Below are positions 1 through 6,564 of a DNA stretch of 11,446 nucleotides, piece by piece (positions within the stretch are counted from its first letter, which is position 1; the number at the start of each line of letters is the position of its first letter). The notes below the pieces were generated by a model. It searched no databases and was not told the origin of the DNA. It was given only the letters and a program-made list of their open reading frames with translations. The position numbers and the translations under genes were made by a program. Where the stretch lies: assembly GCA_945900935.1 (NCBI GenBank), contig CAMDKT010000125.1:1-11446 (forward strand), written 5' to 3'. Source of the DNA: Candidatus Sulfopaludibacter sp. SbA3 (lineage in GTDB: Bacteria; Acidobacteriota; Terriglobia; Bryobacterales; Bryobacteraceae).

Positions 1-254
1 GTGAGAAATCCAACCATTATGTAAAAGCGAATGACCATTTCCGTGATGCGAAGTTTGGACCTCTTCGCGACGATCAACATCCTAACCGCCGCTTCAACAT
101 CCGAGGCCGTCGCCTCAACTTCTGTTTCGCCCGGAACGAAATTTCGAGCGATAATTATTTCTTCAAGTTTTTCGGAATACTCGTCCCGCGCCTTTTCGAG
201 ACGTTCCCCGCCCGCCGGAGTAAATACAACTTTTCGGCCAAACTTAGGTAGCAT
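1..254 (-). CDS. Partial histone-fold-like protein leading into a membrane segment (3' end off the window)
   Basis: The ATG is at 252-254 and the frame stays open for 84 codons to the left edge, so the C terminus is missing. It overlaps the stop of the upstream gene by one base (TGATG), which points to translational coupling. Residues about 15-40 form one long charged amphipathic helix. They are followed by EVEATASDV and a short helix with DVEAAVRMLI (residues 52-61). This long helix, short strand and T-x-x-D-V loop, then short helix is the pattern of the central and C-terminal part of a histone fold. After a basic stretch (KRSK), the visible end VIRFYIMVGFL is hydrophobic and probably begins a transmembrane helix. 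Histone-fold proteins with membrane segments are reported among prokaryotic histones. The assignment here is inferred from the pattern, without a search. Alternatively, it is a coiled-coil membrane protein of unknown role. Confidence 0.55.
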   Translation of the reverse strand, partial: MLPKFGRKVVFTPAGGERLEKARDEYSEKLEEIIIARNFVPGETEVEATASDVEAAVRMLIVAKRSKLRITEMVIRFYIMVGFL

Positions 255-670
255 CAACTTCTCCGAAACCGAACTAGATGAAACGCAATTCCCAAAGCGA
301 TGGAAACGCCGAAGGCAAGAATACCGATGGATTTATCGAGGTGACCCGCTCCGGCTCCTGCCACGGCGGTGCAGAGGTATTCACCAACTTGCGCAGCTAC
401 AGCCCATTCGTTTTTCGGCTCGCCCTTCGATGAACCTGAAATAAAGCGAGCAGCAAGGCGGACATGGTCATGTGTTGCTTCTCGCTGCATTCCAATCGCC
501 TTATCAGCATCAGCATAAGCCATCGTTCGATTCTTCAACTCAACAATGTAGTCGCCAACGACGGCATCGAAATGTTTCTTGCCTGAGATGGTGAACCCGA
601 CATCCTTTACGAAGTCGTCCCCGACCTGTACTAACTGATTGACTGCAACGGCCTGATCTTCTTGCGGCAT
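254..670 (-). CDS. Small membrane-anchored protein with a predicted histone-fold-like domain
   Basis: I chose the ATG at 668-670 (138 aa). A TTG at 704-706 would add 12 residues, and neither start has a convincing ribosome site. The N-terminal 30 residues are acidic and polar. A long helix spans about residues 32-62. It is followed by REATHDHV and a short helix VRLAARFI (residues 70-77). This E-A-T-x-x-x-V-x-x-A-x-R signature also occurs in the downstream overlapping gene, in the same place in the fold. After a Gly/Ser/Lys linker, residues 113-133 (IGILAFGVSIALGIAF) form one clear transmembrane helix, ending in a basic HLVRFRRS tail. The basic tail suggests that the C terminus is cytoplasmic. 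The two genes probably encode partners, possibly a histone-like heterodimer held at the membrane. The function is unknown and the fold assignment is inferred from pattern and architecture. Confidence 0.6.
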   Translation of the reverse strand: MPQEDQAVAVNQLVQVGDDFVKDVGFTISGKKHFDAVVGDYIVELKNRTMAYADADKAIGMQREATHDHVRLAARFISGSSKGEPKNEWAVAAQVGEYLCTAVAGAGAGHLDKSIGILAFGVSIALGIAFHLVRFRRS

Positions 671-902
671 CAAGGGAAGTCTCGTTTTCGTCCTGGGGAG
701 GTACAACGCAATGGTTCCACATAACGCACGTTATTGTCCACAACAATTTACGGGGATTTGTTTTAATATGTTACGCGTTCTCCGCCCAACGCTTCCCCCC
801 GAGCCCATGTTTCGCCCCTATGGAAGGTCATTTGTCCGAAAACTTCCCGGCGGCCGTGCCCTTGCGGCTACACGGCGCGTCGCCTTGTGAAGTTGCCGAC
901 CC
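671..902. other. Intergenic region upstream of the small gene pair and downstream of comM
   Basis: This 232-base stretch holds no convincing gene if the ATG start is used for the small membrane protein. The part near 720-775 is AT-rich compared with the flanks and is the likely place for the promoter of the left gene pair. I could not pick out clean -35 and -10 boxes. The part near 780-900 is GC-rich and contains the possible hairpin noted separately. Confidence 0.4.
853..876 (-). terminator. Possible hairpin downstream of comM
   Basis: GCCGTG at 853-858 is the exact reverse complement of CACGGC at 871-876, enclosing a 12-base loop. It lies about 25 bases after the comM stop in the direction of transcription. 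On the minus strand, a short TTTT run follows only after about ten more bases. It could therefore be a weak intrinsic terminator or a chance stem in GC-rich DNA. Confidence 0.25.
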
Positions 903-2417
903 TCACCCCCAGTAGCTCCGGTCCAGACTGCGGTATTGAATCGCTTCAGCAAGGTGTTTGGACTGGACTCCCGGTGAACGGTCGAGGTCGGCGATGGTGC
1001 GGGCGACTTTGAGCAAACGATCATGGGCGCGAGCGGAAAGTCCCATCTTTCGCATCGCGAGTTCCAAGGTTCGTTCGCCGGCCTCATCCAGGGCACACAA
1101 CGCGCGTACCGCGGAGGGCGGGATCACGGAGTTAACAAAACCACGGGATTTTTGAGTCTCCCGCGCGCGCAGCACCCGCTCCCGCATGGCGGCCGAGGTA
1201 ACGCCGGTGTCCTTGGCGCGAAGCTCCTTAAATGGCACGGCGGGCACTTCGACATGCAAATCAATCCGGTCCAACAGCGGACCGCTGATCTTGCCGAGAT
1301 AGCGCTGGATGATGCCGCCGGTGCAGCGGCACTCGCGGCTGGCGTCGCCGTAGTAACCGCATGGACAAGGGTTCATGGCGGCGATCAACATGAAGCGCGC
1401 CGGGAAGCGCATGGTGCCCGACGCCCTGGCGATGGCCACCACGCCCTCCTCCAGCGGCTGGCGGAGTTGCTCCAAAACATTGCGGGCGAACTCCGGCAGC
1501 TCGTCCAGGAACAGCACGCCATTGTGCGCCAGACTCGCCTCACCGGGCCGCGGCACGCCGCTGCCGCCTCCAATCAGGCCGGCATCGGAAACCGTATGAT
1601 GCGGGGCGCGAAACGGCCTGCGCCGCAGCAATCCGGTGCCGGTCGGCAATTGGCCGGCAACCGAGTGAATCTGGGTAGCCTCGATCGCCTCCGCAAATTC
1701 CAGCGGCGGAAGAATTCCCGCTAAGCGGGTGGCCAGCATCGTCTTTCCCGACCCCGGCGGCCCCACCAGCAATACATTATGCCCGCCCGCCGCCGCGACT
1801 TCGCAGGCGCGTTTGGCGGTGGTTTGACCGCGTACGTCGGCAAAGTCGGGAATGTCATCGACGCCGTCCGTATCGGCGGCCGGATGTTCAGCCGCGAATT
1901 CCTCGGGCGCTCGGAGCGCCGCTACCGCCTCCTGCAAATGCCGCACACCGAGAACGTGAAGTCCTTCCACCACCGCCGCCTCCGGCGCGTTTTCCTTTGG
2001 CAGCACTAAATAACGCAGCCCATGGCGTCGCGCGCAAACCGCCATCGACAACGCCCCGCGCACTGGCCGCAGCGTGCCATCCAGAGACAGCTCCCCGGCA
2101 AACGCATGCTCATCGCTAGCCCGCAGAGCGCCGGTCGCGCCCAATATTCCGAGCGCCATCGGCAAGTCGAAGCCCGCCCCCTCCTTGCGCACATTCGCGG
2201 GTGCCAGATTGATCGTCACCGCTTTGGCGGGATAACCGAACCCGGAGTTCATCAATGCCGATTTGATCCGCTCGCGGCTCTCGCGCACCGCCATGTCCGG
2301 CATCCCGACGGTGATGAAGTCTCGCGCGGACCCGGATTGGTACAGATCCACCTCCACATCGATGAGATGCGCGTCAATACCAAGTACCGCGGTCGTTCGG
2401 GTTCGGAAAAGCCCCAT
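903..2417 (-). CDS. comM: YifB/ComM-type AAA+ ATPase (Mg chelatase-like), DNA branch-migration helicase
   Basis: The protein has 504 aa, the usual length for this family. Residues 1-170 match the N-terminal ComM domain (GIDAHLIDVEVD, ITVGMPDMAVRESRERI, LAPANVRKEGAGFDLP). The AAA+ core has Walker A GPPGSGKT (219-226), the FRAPHHT loop (269-275), Walker B VLFLDE (301-306) and an arginine-finger region GPLLDRIDLHVE. NPCPCGYYG plus RECRC supplies a four-cysteine cluster (about 351-365), as is typical of the family. The C-terminal Mg-chelatase domain ends in SLDRSYWG. In Vibrio, ComM is a hexameric helicase that extends branch migration when transformed DNA is integrated; most carriers are not known to be competent. 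I chose the ATG at 2415-2417 because family members begin near LFRTRT. A TTG at 2454-2456 would add 13 unlike residues. It is the last gene of a three-gene run. Confidence 0.96.
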   Translation of the reverse strand: MGLFRTRTTAVLGIDAHLIDVEVDLYQSGSARDFITVGMPDMAVRESRERIKSALMNSGFGYPAKAVTINLAPANVRKEGAGFDLPMALGILGATGALRASDEHAFAGELSLDGTLRPVRGALSMAVCARRHGLRYLVLPKENAPEAAVVEGLHVLGVRHLQEAVAALRAPEEFAAEHPAADTDGVDDIPDFADVRGQTTAKRACEVAAAGGHNVLLVGPPGSGKTMLATRLAGILPPLEFAEAIEATQIHSVAGQLPTGTGLLRRRPFRAPHHTVSDAGLIGGGSGVPRPGEASLAHNGVLFLDELPEFARNVLEQLRQPLEEGVVAIARASGTMRFPARFMLIAAMNPCPCGYYGDASRECRCTGGIIQRYLGKISGPLLDRIDLHVEVPAVPFKELRAKDTGVTSAAMRERVLRARETQKSRGFVNSVIPPSAVRALCALDEAGERTLELAMRKMGLSARAHDRLLKVARTIADLDRSPGVQSKHLAEAIQYRSLDRSYWG

Positions 2418-2448
2418 ATAAAGGAGTGGCCCGAGACTCGGATTATTC

Positions 2449-3288
2449 TCACTCAACTTTGAACGAATGTTTGCTTTCCGATTGCTGCCCGCCCACGCCG
2501 TCGCGAATTCGAAGCAGAATCGAATACTCGCCGGGCGCCAGGTCCTTGGTAAGCTGCAGGCTCAACGTCCCGGTGACATACCGCCGCGGGTAGAACGATT
2601 TACCCGATTCGTTGGCCGCTTCCTCCTGCCGGAACAAACTCTCGCCGTTGGCGCGGAACACTTCCAGTCCGTAGCTGACTTGAAACGCATTCCCTTCTCC
2701 CAGCCGGTACCCGGCGATCTCAAACCGTCCCCAAACGGTGTCCCCTTGCGCGTAGGCCGGCACTGTCAACGGGGCGGCAGAATCTTCCCCTCGGAGAAAG
2801 CGGAATCGCAGGGGCTGCAGCTTGTCAATTCCGGCGAGGTTCAGTCCGCGCGTCCGGATTGGAACAACCAGCCCCGCCTTCCCGCCGCCGACGTGGTCAA
2901 CCGCCGAAAGGCGAATCTCCCCCGCGCCAATTGGCATTCCTTGCGGCAGCTCTAACTCCACTCGCACTCGCGGCCGCCACTTTTTGTCTTCCGGCGCCAA
3001 ATCGGCCTTTACATCCCCCTTTTGCCTGGCCGTCAAAGCGATTCCAGCGCCGTCGAAGGCCTGGCACTCCCAGGAAAGTTTTATCTTCAGGTCCTCTTCG
3101 CCTTCCGGCTTGAATCCGGCGATGTCGAAACTCAAAAATATCGGCTCGCCGCTGGAAAACGTGAATCCGGCGGGGACGTTCGGTCCCCCGTCAAACTGCG
3201 CCACCAGCGGCTGCACCAGCGCCAACTGCGCGGTCACCGCAAACGATGAAAGCAGCAGAATCCCCAAATGTAGGCGCCCCTGACGCAT
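2449..3288 (-). CDS. Secreted beta-rich protein of unknown function
   Basis: The protein has 279 aa. Residues 1-30 form a signal peptide: basic MRQGR, then a hydrophobic core LGILLLSSFAVTAQLAL, with VAQ shortly after as one possible cleavage end. The mature part has two similar beta-sandwich-like halves. The first is FSSGEPIFLSFDIAGFKP with KIKLSWECQAFD. The second is YAQGDTVWGRFEIAGYRL with FQVSYGLEVFRANGE. Each half continues with strands resembling ELELPQGMPIGAGEIRLSAVD or SLQLTKDLAPGEYSILLRIRDGVGG. This suggests an internal duplication of an Ig or C2-like fold that acts in the periplasm or outside the cell. No catalytic motif is visible. The gene starts 5 bases after the lipoprotein gene and ends at or just before the comM start, so it is probably cotranscribed with both. 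I do not recognise a named family. Confidence 0.85.
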   Translation of the reverse strand: MRQGRLHLGILLLSSFAVTAQLALVQPLVAQFDGGPNVPAGFTFSSGEPIFLSFDIAGFKPEGEEDLKIKLSWECQAFDGAGIALTARQKGDVKADLAPEDKKWRPRVRVELELPQGMPIGAGEIRLSAVDHVGGGKAGLVVPIRTRGLNLAGIDKLQPLRFRFLRGEDSAAPLTVPAYAQGDTVWGRFEIAGYRLGEGNAFQVSYGLEVFRANGESLFRQEEAANESGKSFYPRRYVTGTLSLQLTKDLAPGEYSILLRIRDGVGGQQSESKHSFKVE

Positions 3289-3293
3289 AGGAC

Positions 3294-3812
3294 CTAATTG
3301 CCGGGGAAACCAGGCGCTTGGGGCGGCGGAGCAAGCGACGCGGGAATTTCAATATAGGCGATCCTTTCGTCGTCGGCAAGCGTGTTGTCCACGACCTCCA
3401 ATTTGTAGGCGCCCACGGGAACATCGAAATAGACGAAACCATCTTCCGTCAACGCCGGCTGCATCCGACGCAGCATTCCCAGCCATCGGGGGTTGCCCTC
3501 AAGATCCGACATCTCCATGATTTCGTTCCCCGCGCCATCGATCAGGCGCAGAAACGGCACCGAAGCCTCCAGAGCTCCGGCGTTCATCACATTCAAATGA
3601 AGGTGCAATACCCGATTCTTTGGCGGCTGCTTGGCACCTTGCACTTCCCCCATCCATTGGGCTTCAATCACTTGATAAAACAGCTTCCCTACTTGCACTT
3701 TCTGGCCGATGGCGAACGTCATCGCCTGCGGTTTCGGTGAAGAACAAGAGGACTGCGACGCGAGGATCGCGCCGACGGCGGAAAGTATGAATACAGTGCT
3801 GAACAAATTCAT
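3294..3812 (-). CDS. DUF4352-like lipoprotein or secreted protein
   Basis: The protein has 172 aa. It begins with a hydrophobic signal segment (LFSTVFILSAVGAILAS) and a cysteine at residue 23 in SQSSCSS. This resembles a lipoprotein signal, but the -3 position is Gln, so lipidation is uncertain. The mature domain starts with FAIGQKVQVGKLFYQVIEAQW and continues with NRVLHLHLNVMNAGALEASVPFLRLIDGAGNEI. This is the usual DUF4352 pattern: an immunoglobulin-like extracellular domain with strands V-x-v-t-N-x-g and L-x-D-x-x-G. The C terminus is rich in Pro (PPPQAPGFPGN). An AGGA lies about 10 bases upstream of the ATG. It is the first gene of the minus-strand run and diverges from the methyltransferase across 38 bases. 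The family role is not well established; envelope or extracellular binding is inferred. Confidence 0.78.
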   Translation of the reverse strand: MNLFSTVFILSAVGAILASQSSCSSPKPQAMTFAIGQKVQVGKLFYQVIEAQWMGEVQGAKQPPKNRVLHLHLNVMNAGALEASVPFLRLIDGAGNEIMEMSDLEGNPRWLGMLRRMQPALTEDGFVYFDVPVGAYKLEVVDNTLADDERIAYIEIPASLAPPPQAPGFPGN

Positions 3813-3850
3813 TGCGTCAAATTCCTAATTAAGATTGAATTGAAGTTATT
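3813..3850. promoter_or_regulatory. Short divergent intergenic region, probably overlapping promoters
   Basis: Only 38 bases separate the start codons of the lipoprotein gene (minus) and the methyltransferase gene (plus). The stretch is AT-rich (TAATTAAGATTGAATT) within GC-rich flanks, as expected where two promoters meet. Any promoters must overlap or reach into the coding regions. I cannot assign definite -35 and -10 boxes. Confidence 0.4.
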
Positions 3851-4537
3851 ATGAATAGCTTGCGGCTCCAAATGCAAATTTATCTTCTTCTCGTTACCTT
3901 GCTCGGGGTGGCGGCTTACGGCCAACGCGTTCCGGCGATACATCCGGTCAGCGGTCGCGTCATCGCACCGGTGATGTCCGCCGCCGGGGCCGATTGGCTG
4001 GAACGCGCCGAACGCGAAAATGAGGAAAGCCCAACAAAAGCGGTGGCTCTGCTCGGCCTCAAGCCCGGAATGACCGTCTGCGATTTGGGCGCCGGAACCG
4101 GTTACTACGCCGTCCGCATGGCCCGGCTCGTTGGCGCGGAAGGCAAAGTTTACGCCGTTGATATTCAGCCGCGAATGTTAGATCTGTTAAGTAAACGGCT
4201 CAGCGCCGCCGGAATCAAGAACATAGAGCCCCTGCTGGGAGCCGAGTCGGAGACGAATCTGCCGCCCGAATCGCAGGATCTGATCATCCTGGTCGACGTC
4301 TATCATGAGTTCTCAAAACCGCAGGAGATGCTACGATCCATTCGCAAAGCGTTGAAGGACACCGGCCGGCTCGTTTTGCTGGAGTTCCGGAAGGAGGACG
4401 GGAACGTCCCCATCCGGCTGGAACATAAAATGAGTTTGACGGAAGTGAAGGCGGAATTGGACCCGGAGGGGTTTCAGATTGAAAAGGTGCTCGACACGCT
4501 GCCGTGGCAGCATATGATCTTCTTGCGAAAGAAGTAA
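3851..4537 (+). CDS. Class I SAM-dependent methyltransferase with an N-terminal signal peptide
   Basis: The protein has 228 aa. Residues 1-25 look like a cleavable signal peptide (YLLLVTLLGVAAYG followed by Gln). The domain then shows the Rossmann motifs of a class I methyltransferase. Motif I is CDLGAGTGYYA (77-87), with acidic motif II YAVDIQPRML (D104), post-motif GAESETNLP, and motif IV DLIILVDVYHEF (143-154). A final beta region, GRLVLLEFRKED, precedes TLPWQHMIFLRK. The substrate cannot be deduced; the layout resembles the methyltransferase-11/25 superfamily. Export would be odd, because S-adenosylmethionine is made in the cytoplasm. The N terminus could instead act as a membrane anchor. 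A PL22-like gene starts three bases after its stop codon, so the two are probably cotranscribed. Confidence 0.85.
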   Translation: MNSLRLQMQIYLLLVTLLGVAAYGQRVPAIHPVSGRVIAPVMSAAGADWLERAERENEESPTKAVALLGLKPGMTVCDLGAGTGYYAVRMARLVGAEGKVYAVDIQPRMLDLLSKRLSAAGIKNIEPLLGAESETNLPPESQDLIILVDVYHEFSKPQEMLRSIRKALKDTGRLVLLEFRKEDGNVPIRLEHKMSLTEVKAELDPEGFQIEKVLDTLPWQHMIFLRKK

Positions 4538-4540
4538 TCG

Positions 4541-5659
4541 ATGGACAAAGGAACGCAATCGCCATCGGAACTGCTGCGGCATCACGACCGCATAACGGGG
4601 GTTGAAGTGCTGCAGATGACGGCTGCAACGGCCATCAGTCACGCCACTTATTTCCTGCAAAGCTCCTTCACGCCCGATGGACGCACCCTGTTGTTTATTT
4701 CCAATCGCACGGGCAGTTGGCAGCTCTTCGGCATTACGCCATTCCCCGATGGCCCGATTCGTCAACTCACCGTCGGCGCCGCTATTCACCCATTTTCTCC
4801 CGCAATCCATGGCGACGTCCGGCGTGTGTTTTTCGTTCGCGGCGCGTCGATCTGGCATCTGGATTTGCACTCGCTGGCCGAGACGTGCGTCGTCGATTTC
4901 GGCGATGGCTCCATGGGCGAACCATCTCTCGACGCCACTGGAGAATGGATCGCCGCCGCCATCAAGAGGGACGGCCGATCAGGTATTGCCGTCGGCCGCG
5001 CCGATGGCTCTGACTGGCATGTCATCCCCTTTCCGCGAACCGTTATTCATCCGCAATTCCATCCGCTCGACGCGGGATGGCTGGAATTTGCCGGGGACCC
5101 CGCGCCGCGCATGCATCGCGTCCACCGCGATGGAACGGGGCTGGAGTGCCTTTACGAACATTCCAATGACGAGTTCGTCGTCCACGAAACATTTCTTGGC
5201 CACACCGGAAATCTGGTCTATACAGTCTGGCCGCGCGCATTACGAACGATGGATTGGCGGACCCGTGAACACCGTACGATCTGCGAGTTCAACGCCTGGC
5301 ACATAACCGCAAACCGCGACGGAAGCAAGGTCCTTTGCGACACCAACCATCCCGATAGCGGCATATTTTTAATCGACGTAGCCACCGGTGAGCGGACGCA
5401 AGTCTGCGTCTCTGAGGCGTCCGGCGGAGGAAGCCAATGGACAACGAGCCGCTACGCCTTGGCCGCCGATTTTGCCGCCGCGCGGAGCGGAGCGGCGACT
5501 GAAAAGCCGCTGAGTTGGATGGAAGCGGGGACGGACACGGTTTACGGGCCGCAATGGACCCATCCGCACCCGTCTTTTTCTCCCGATGAACGCAGCATCG
5601 TCTTCGCCAGTGACCGTACCGGCACCGCGCAAGTCTACGTCGCCGCCATTCCGGATTAG
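4541..5659 (+). CDS. Oligogalacturonate lyase-like (PL22 family) beta-propeller
   Basis: The protein has 372 aa, close to known oligogalacturonate lyases, and no signal peptide, so it is predicted cytoplasmic. It opens with HHDRITGVEVLQMT and FTPDGRTLLFISNRTGSW, the typical first blade, and TolB-like blades repeat to the end (FSPDERSIVFASDRTG). The active-site set recalled from the Yersinia enzyme is present. R190 (PRMHRV) and H215 (VVHETF) are 25 residues apart, as in that enzyme's Arg217 and His242. The Mn ligands correspond to H254 (AWHITANRDG), Q338, H341 and H343 in QWTHPH, spaced like Gln350, His353 and His355. The known reaction splits unsaturated digalacturonate into 5-keto-4-deoxyuronate. 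No pectin genes are visible nearby, so the real substrate may be another uronide. Its stop overlaps that of the convergent HDOD gene by four bases. Confidence 0.8.
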   Translation: MDKGTQSPSELLRHHDRITGVEVLQMTAATAISHATYFLQSSFTPDGRTLLFISNRTGSWQLFGITPFPDGPIRQLTVGAAIHPFSPAIHGDVRRVFFVRGASIWHLDLHSLAETCVVDFGDGSMGEPSLDATGEWIAAAIKRDGRSGIAVGRADGSDWHVIPFPRTVIHPQFHPLDAGWLEFAGDPAPRMHRVHRDGTGLECLYEHSNDEFVVHETFLGHTGNLVYTVWPRALRTMDWRTREHRTICEFNAWHITANRDGSKVLCDTNHPDSGIFLIDVATGERTQVCVSEASGGGSQWTTSRYALAADFAAARSGAATEKPLSWMEAGTDTVYGPQWTHPHPSFSPDERSIVFASDRTGTAQVYVAAIPD

Positions 5660-6522
5660 AGAATCCCGCAAATCGCTTCCATTTCCTGATCGAAAGTTTT
5701 CAGCATCCGCTCGCACTTATTACCCAGGCCGGACGCATGGAGAATGGGAACCGGATCCTTGACCTCGCGATCATCTGGGACGGCGGTAATCGCCATCGCG
5801 TTGACAGTGAAATCCGCCAATTGCAACGCGCGGCTGAGCGCCGTTAAGCCCGGCGCGGAGTCGTCGTTGTCGGGGTTGTGATGAAAACGCGCCGCCACTT
5901 GCACCGGCAAAGGAAGCTTCCAGCTTTCCAATACTTTCTGAGACAGTTCAGCATGAGAAAAACCAAGTTGGGCAACTTCTACGTCAAAAAGCTCGCGTCC
6001 CTCCCGCTTGGCTACTGCAATCACATCGGCGTACTCCTCCGGACACGAAACCGCCAGCAGCAGTTTGCCCACATCGTGCAGCAGGCCCGCGACGAAGGCA
6101 CCCTCGGCGTATTCGACCGCCATGTTTTGCACGATCAAATCCGACATGTTCGCCACCGCCACAGCATGCAGATTGAACTGTTTGGTCGACCATCCCGTCG
6201 GCAGTTTTAACTGCGCCATCATGTTGCAAACCGACAGGCCCAACACGACGTTCCGCAGCCGGTTCGTGCCGAGAATTGTAATCGCGTGCCGGACGCTCGC
6301 GACGGTTCCCATGCGGCCATAAGCGGCCGAATTCACCATCCGCATCACGTTGCCGGTGAGGACGGTATCTTTTTCTATCCAGTCGGCTAATTCGGTGACC
6401 ATGATGTCGTCCTTGGCCAGGCTGGCTAGCAATTTTGTGAGAACCGGGCTGAACGGCGGCATCTTTCCGATTCCTTCCAGTGCTTTGTCGCGAAGAATGT
6501 GGGGTGCAAAGGTGGAGGACAT
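5656..6522 (-). CDS. HDOD-domain signalling protein
   Basis: The protein has 288 aa and is made almost entirely of one HDOD domain. The start is FAPHILRDKALEGIGKMPPF with SPVLTKLLASLAKDD, followed by LADWIEKDTVLTGNVMRMVNSA and VRHAITILGTNRLRNVVLG. The HD-like core has GLLHDVGKLLL (H149, D150), GFSHAELSQ (H190) and ARFHHNPDND (H214-H215). HDOD proteins belong to the HD superfamily but often lack enzyme activity and act as regulators of stress, motility or c-di-GMP output. No receiver, GGDEF or EAL domain is attached. I chose the ATG at 6520-6522 because AAGGGAG lies directly upstream and the domain begins there. The frame stays open to 6912, but that part is the antisense of the ABC ATPase. 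The gene diverges from the ABC operon and converges on the PL22-like gene. Confidence 0.9.
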   Translation of the reverse strand: MSSTFAPHILRDKALEGIGKMPPFSPVLTKLLASLAKDDIMVTELADWIEKDTVLTGNVMRMVNSAAYGRMGTVASVRHAITILGTNRLRNVVLGLSVCNMMAQLKLPTGWSTKQFNLHAVAVANMSDLIVQNMAVEYAEGAFVAGLLHDVGKLLLAVSCPEEYADVIAVAKREGRELFDVEVAQLGFSHAELSQKVLESWKLPLPVQVAARFHHNPDNDDSAPGLTALSRALQLADFTVNAMAITAVPDDREVKDPVPILHASGLGNKCERMLKTFDQEMEAICGIL

Positions 6523-6564
6523 ACTCCCTTCTCTCATCGGCCGCTCGCGAGAAAGTCTTACACT
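6523..6564. promoter_or_regulatory. 42-base divergent intergenic region with a CTCGCGAG palindrome
   Basis: This gap separates the starts of the HDOD gene (minus) and the ABC ATPase gene (plus), so both promoters must be compressed here or lie within coding DNA. A perfect 8-base palindrome, CTCGCGAG, lies at 6544-6551 near the middle. TACACT at 6559-6564 could serve as a plus-strand -10 box and would give a nearly leaderless message. I see no matching -35 box. The palindrome may be chance. Confidence 0.3.

Noticed and set aside
31..444. Plus-strand open frame of 137 residues at the left end
   Set aside because: It lies opposite the two minus-strand genes, which have coherent helices and overlapping start and stop. 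The plus frame is rich in Ser and Arg with no pattern.
1023..1724. Long plus-strand frame inside comM
   Set aside because: It is antisense to conserved AAA+ motifs and reflects high GC at codon position three.
2022..2462. Plus-strand frame opposite the N-terminal domain of comM
   Set aside because: It is antisense to conserved ComM sequence and shows only Arg/His/Gln-rich composition.
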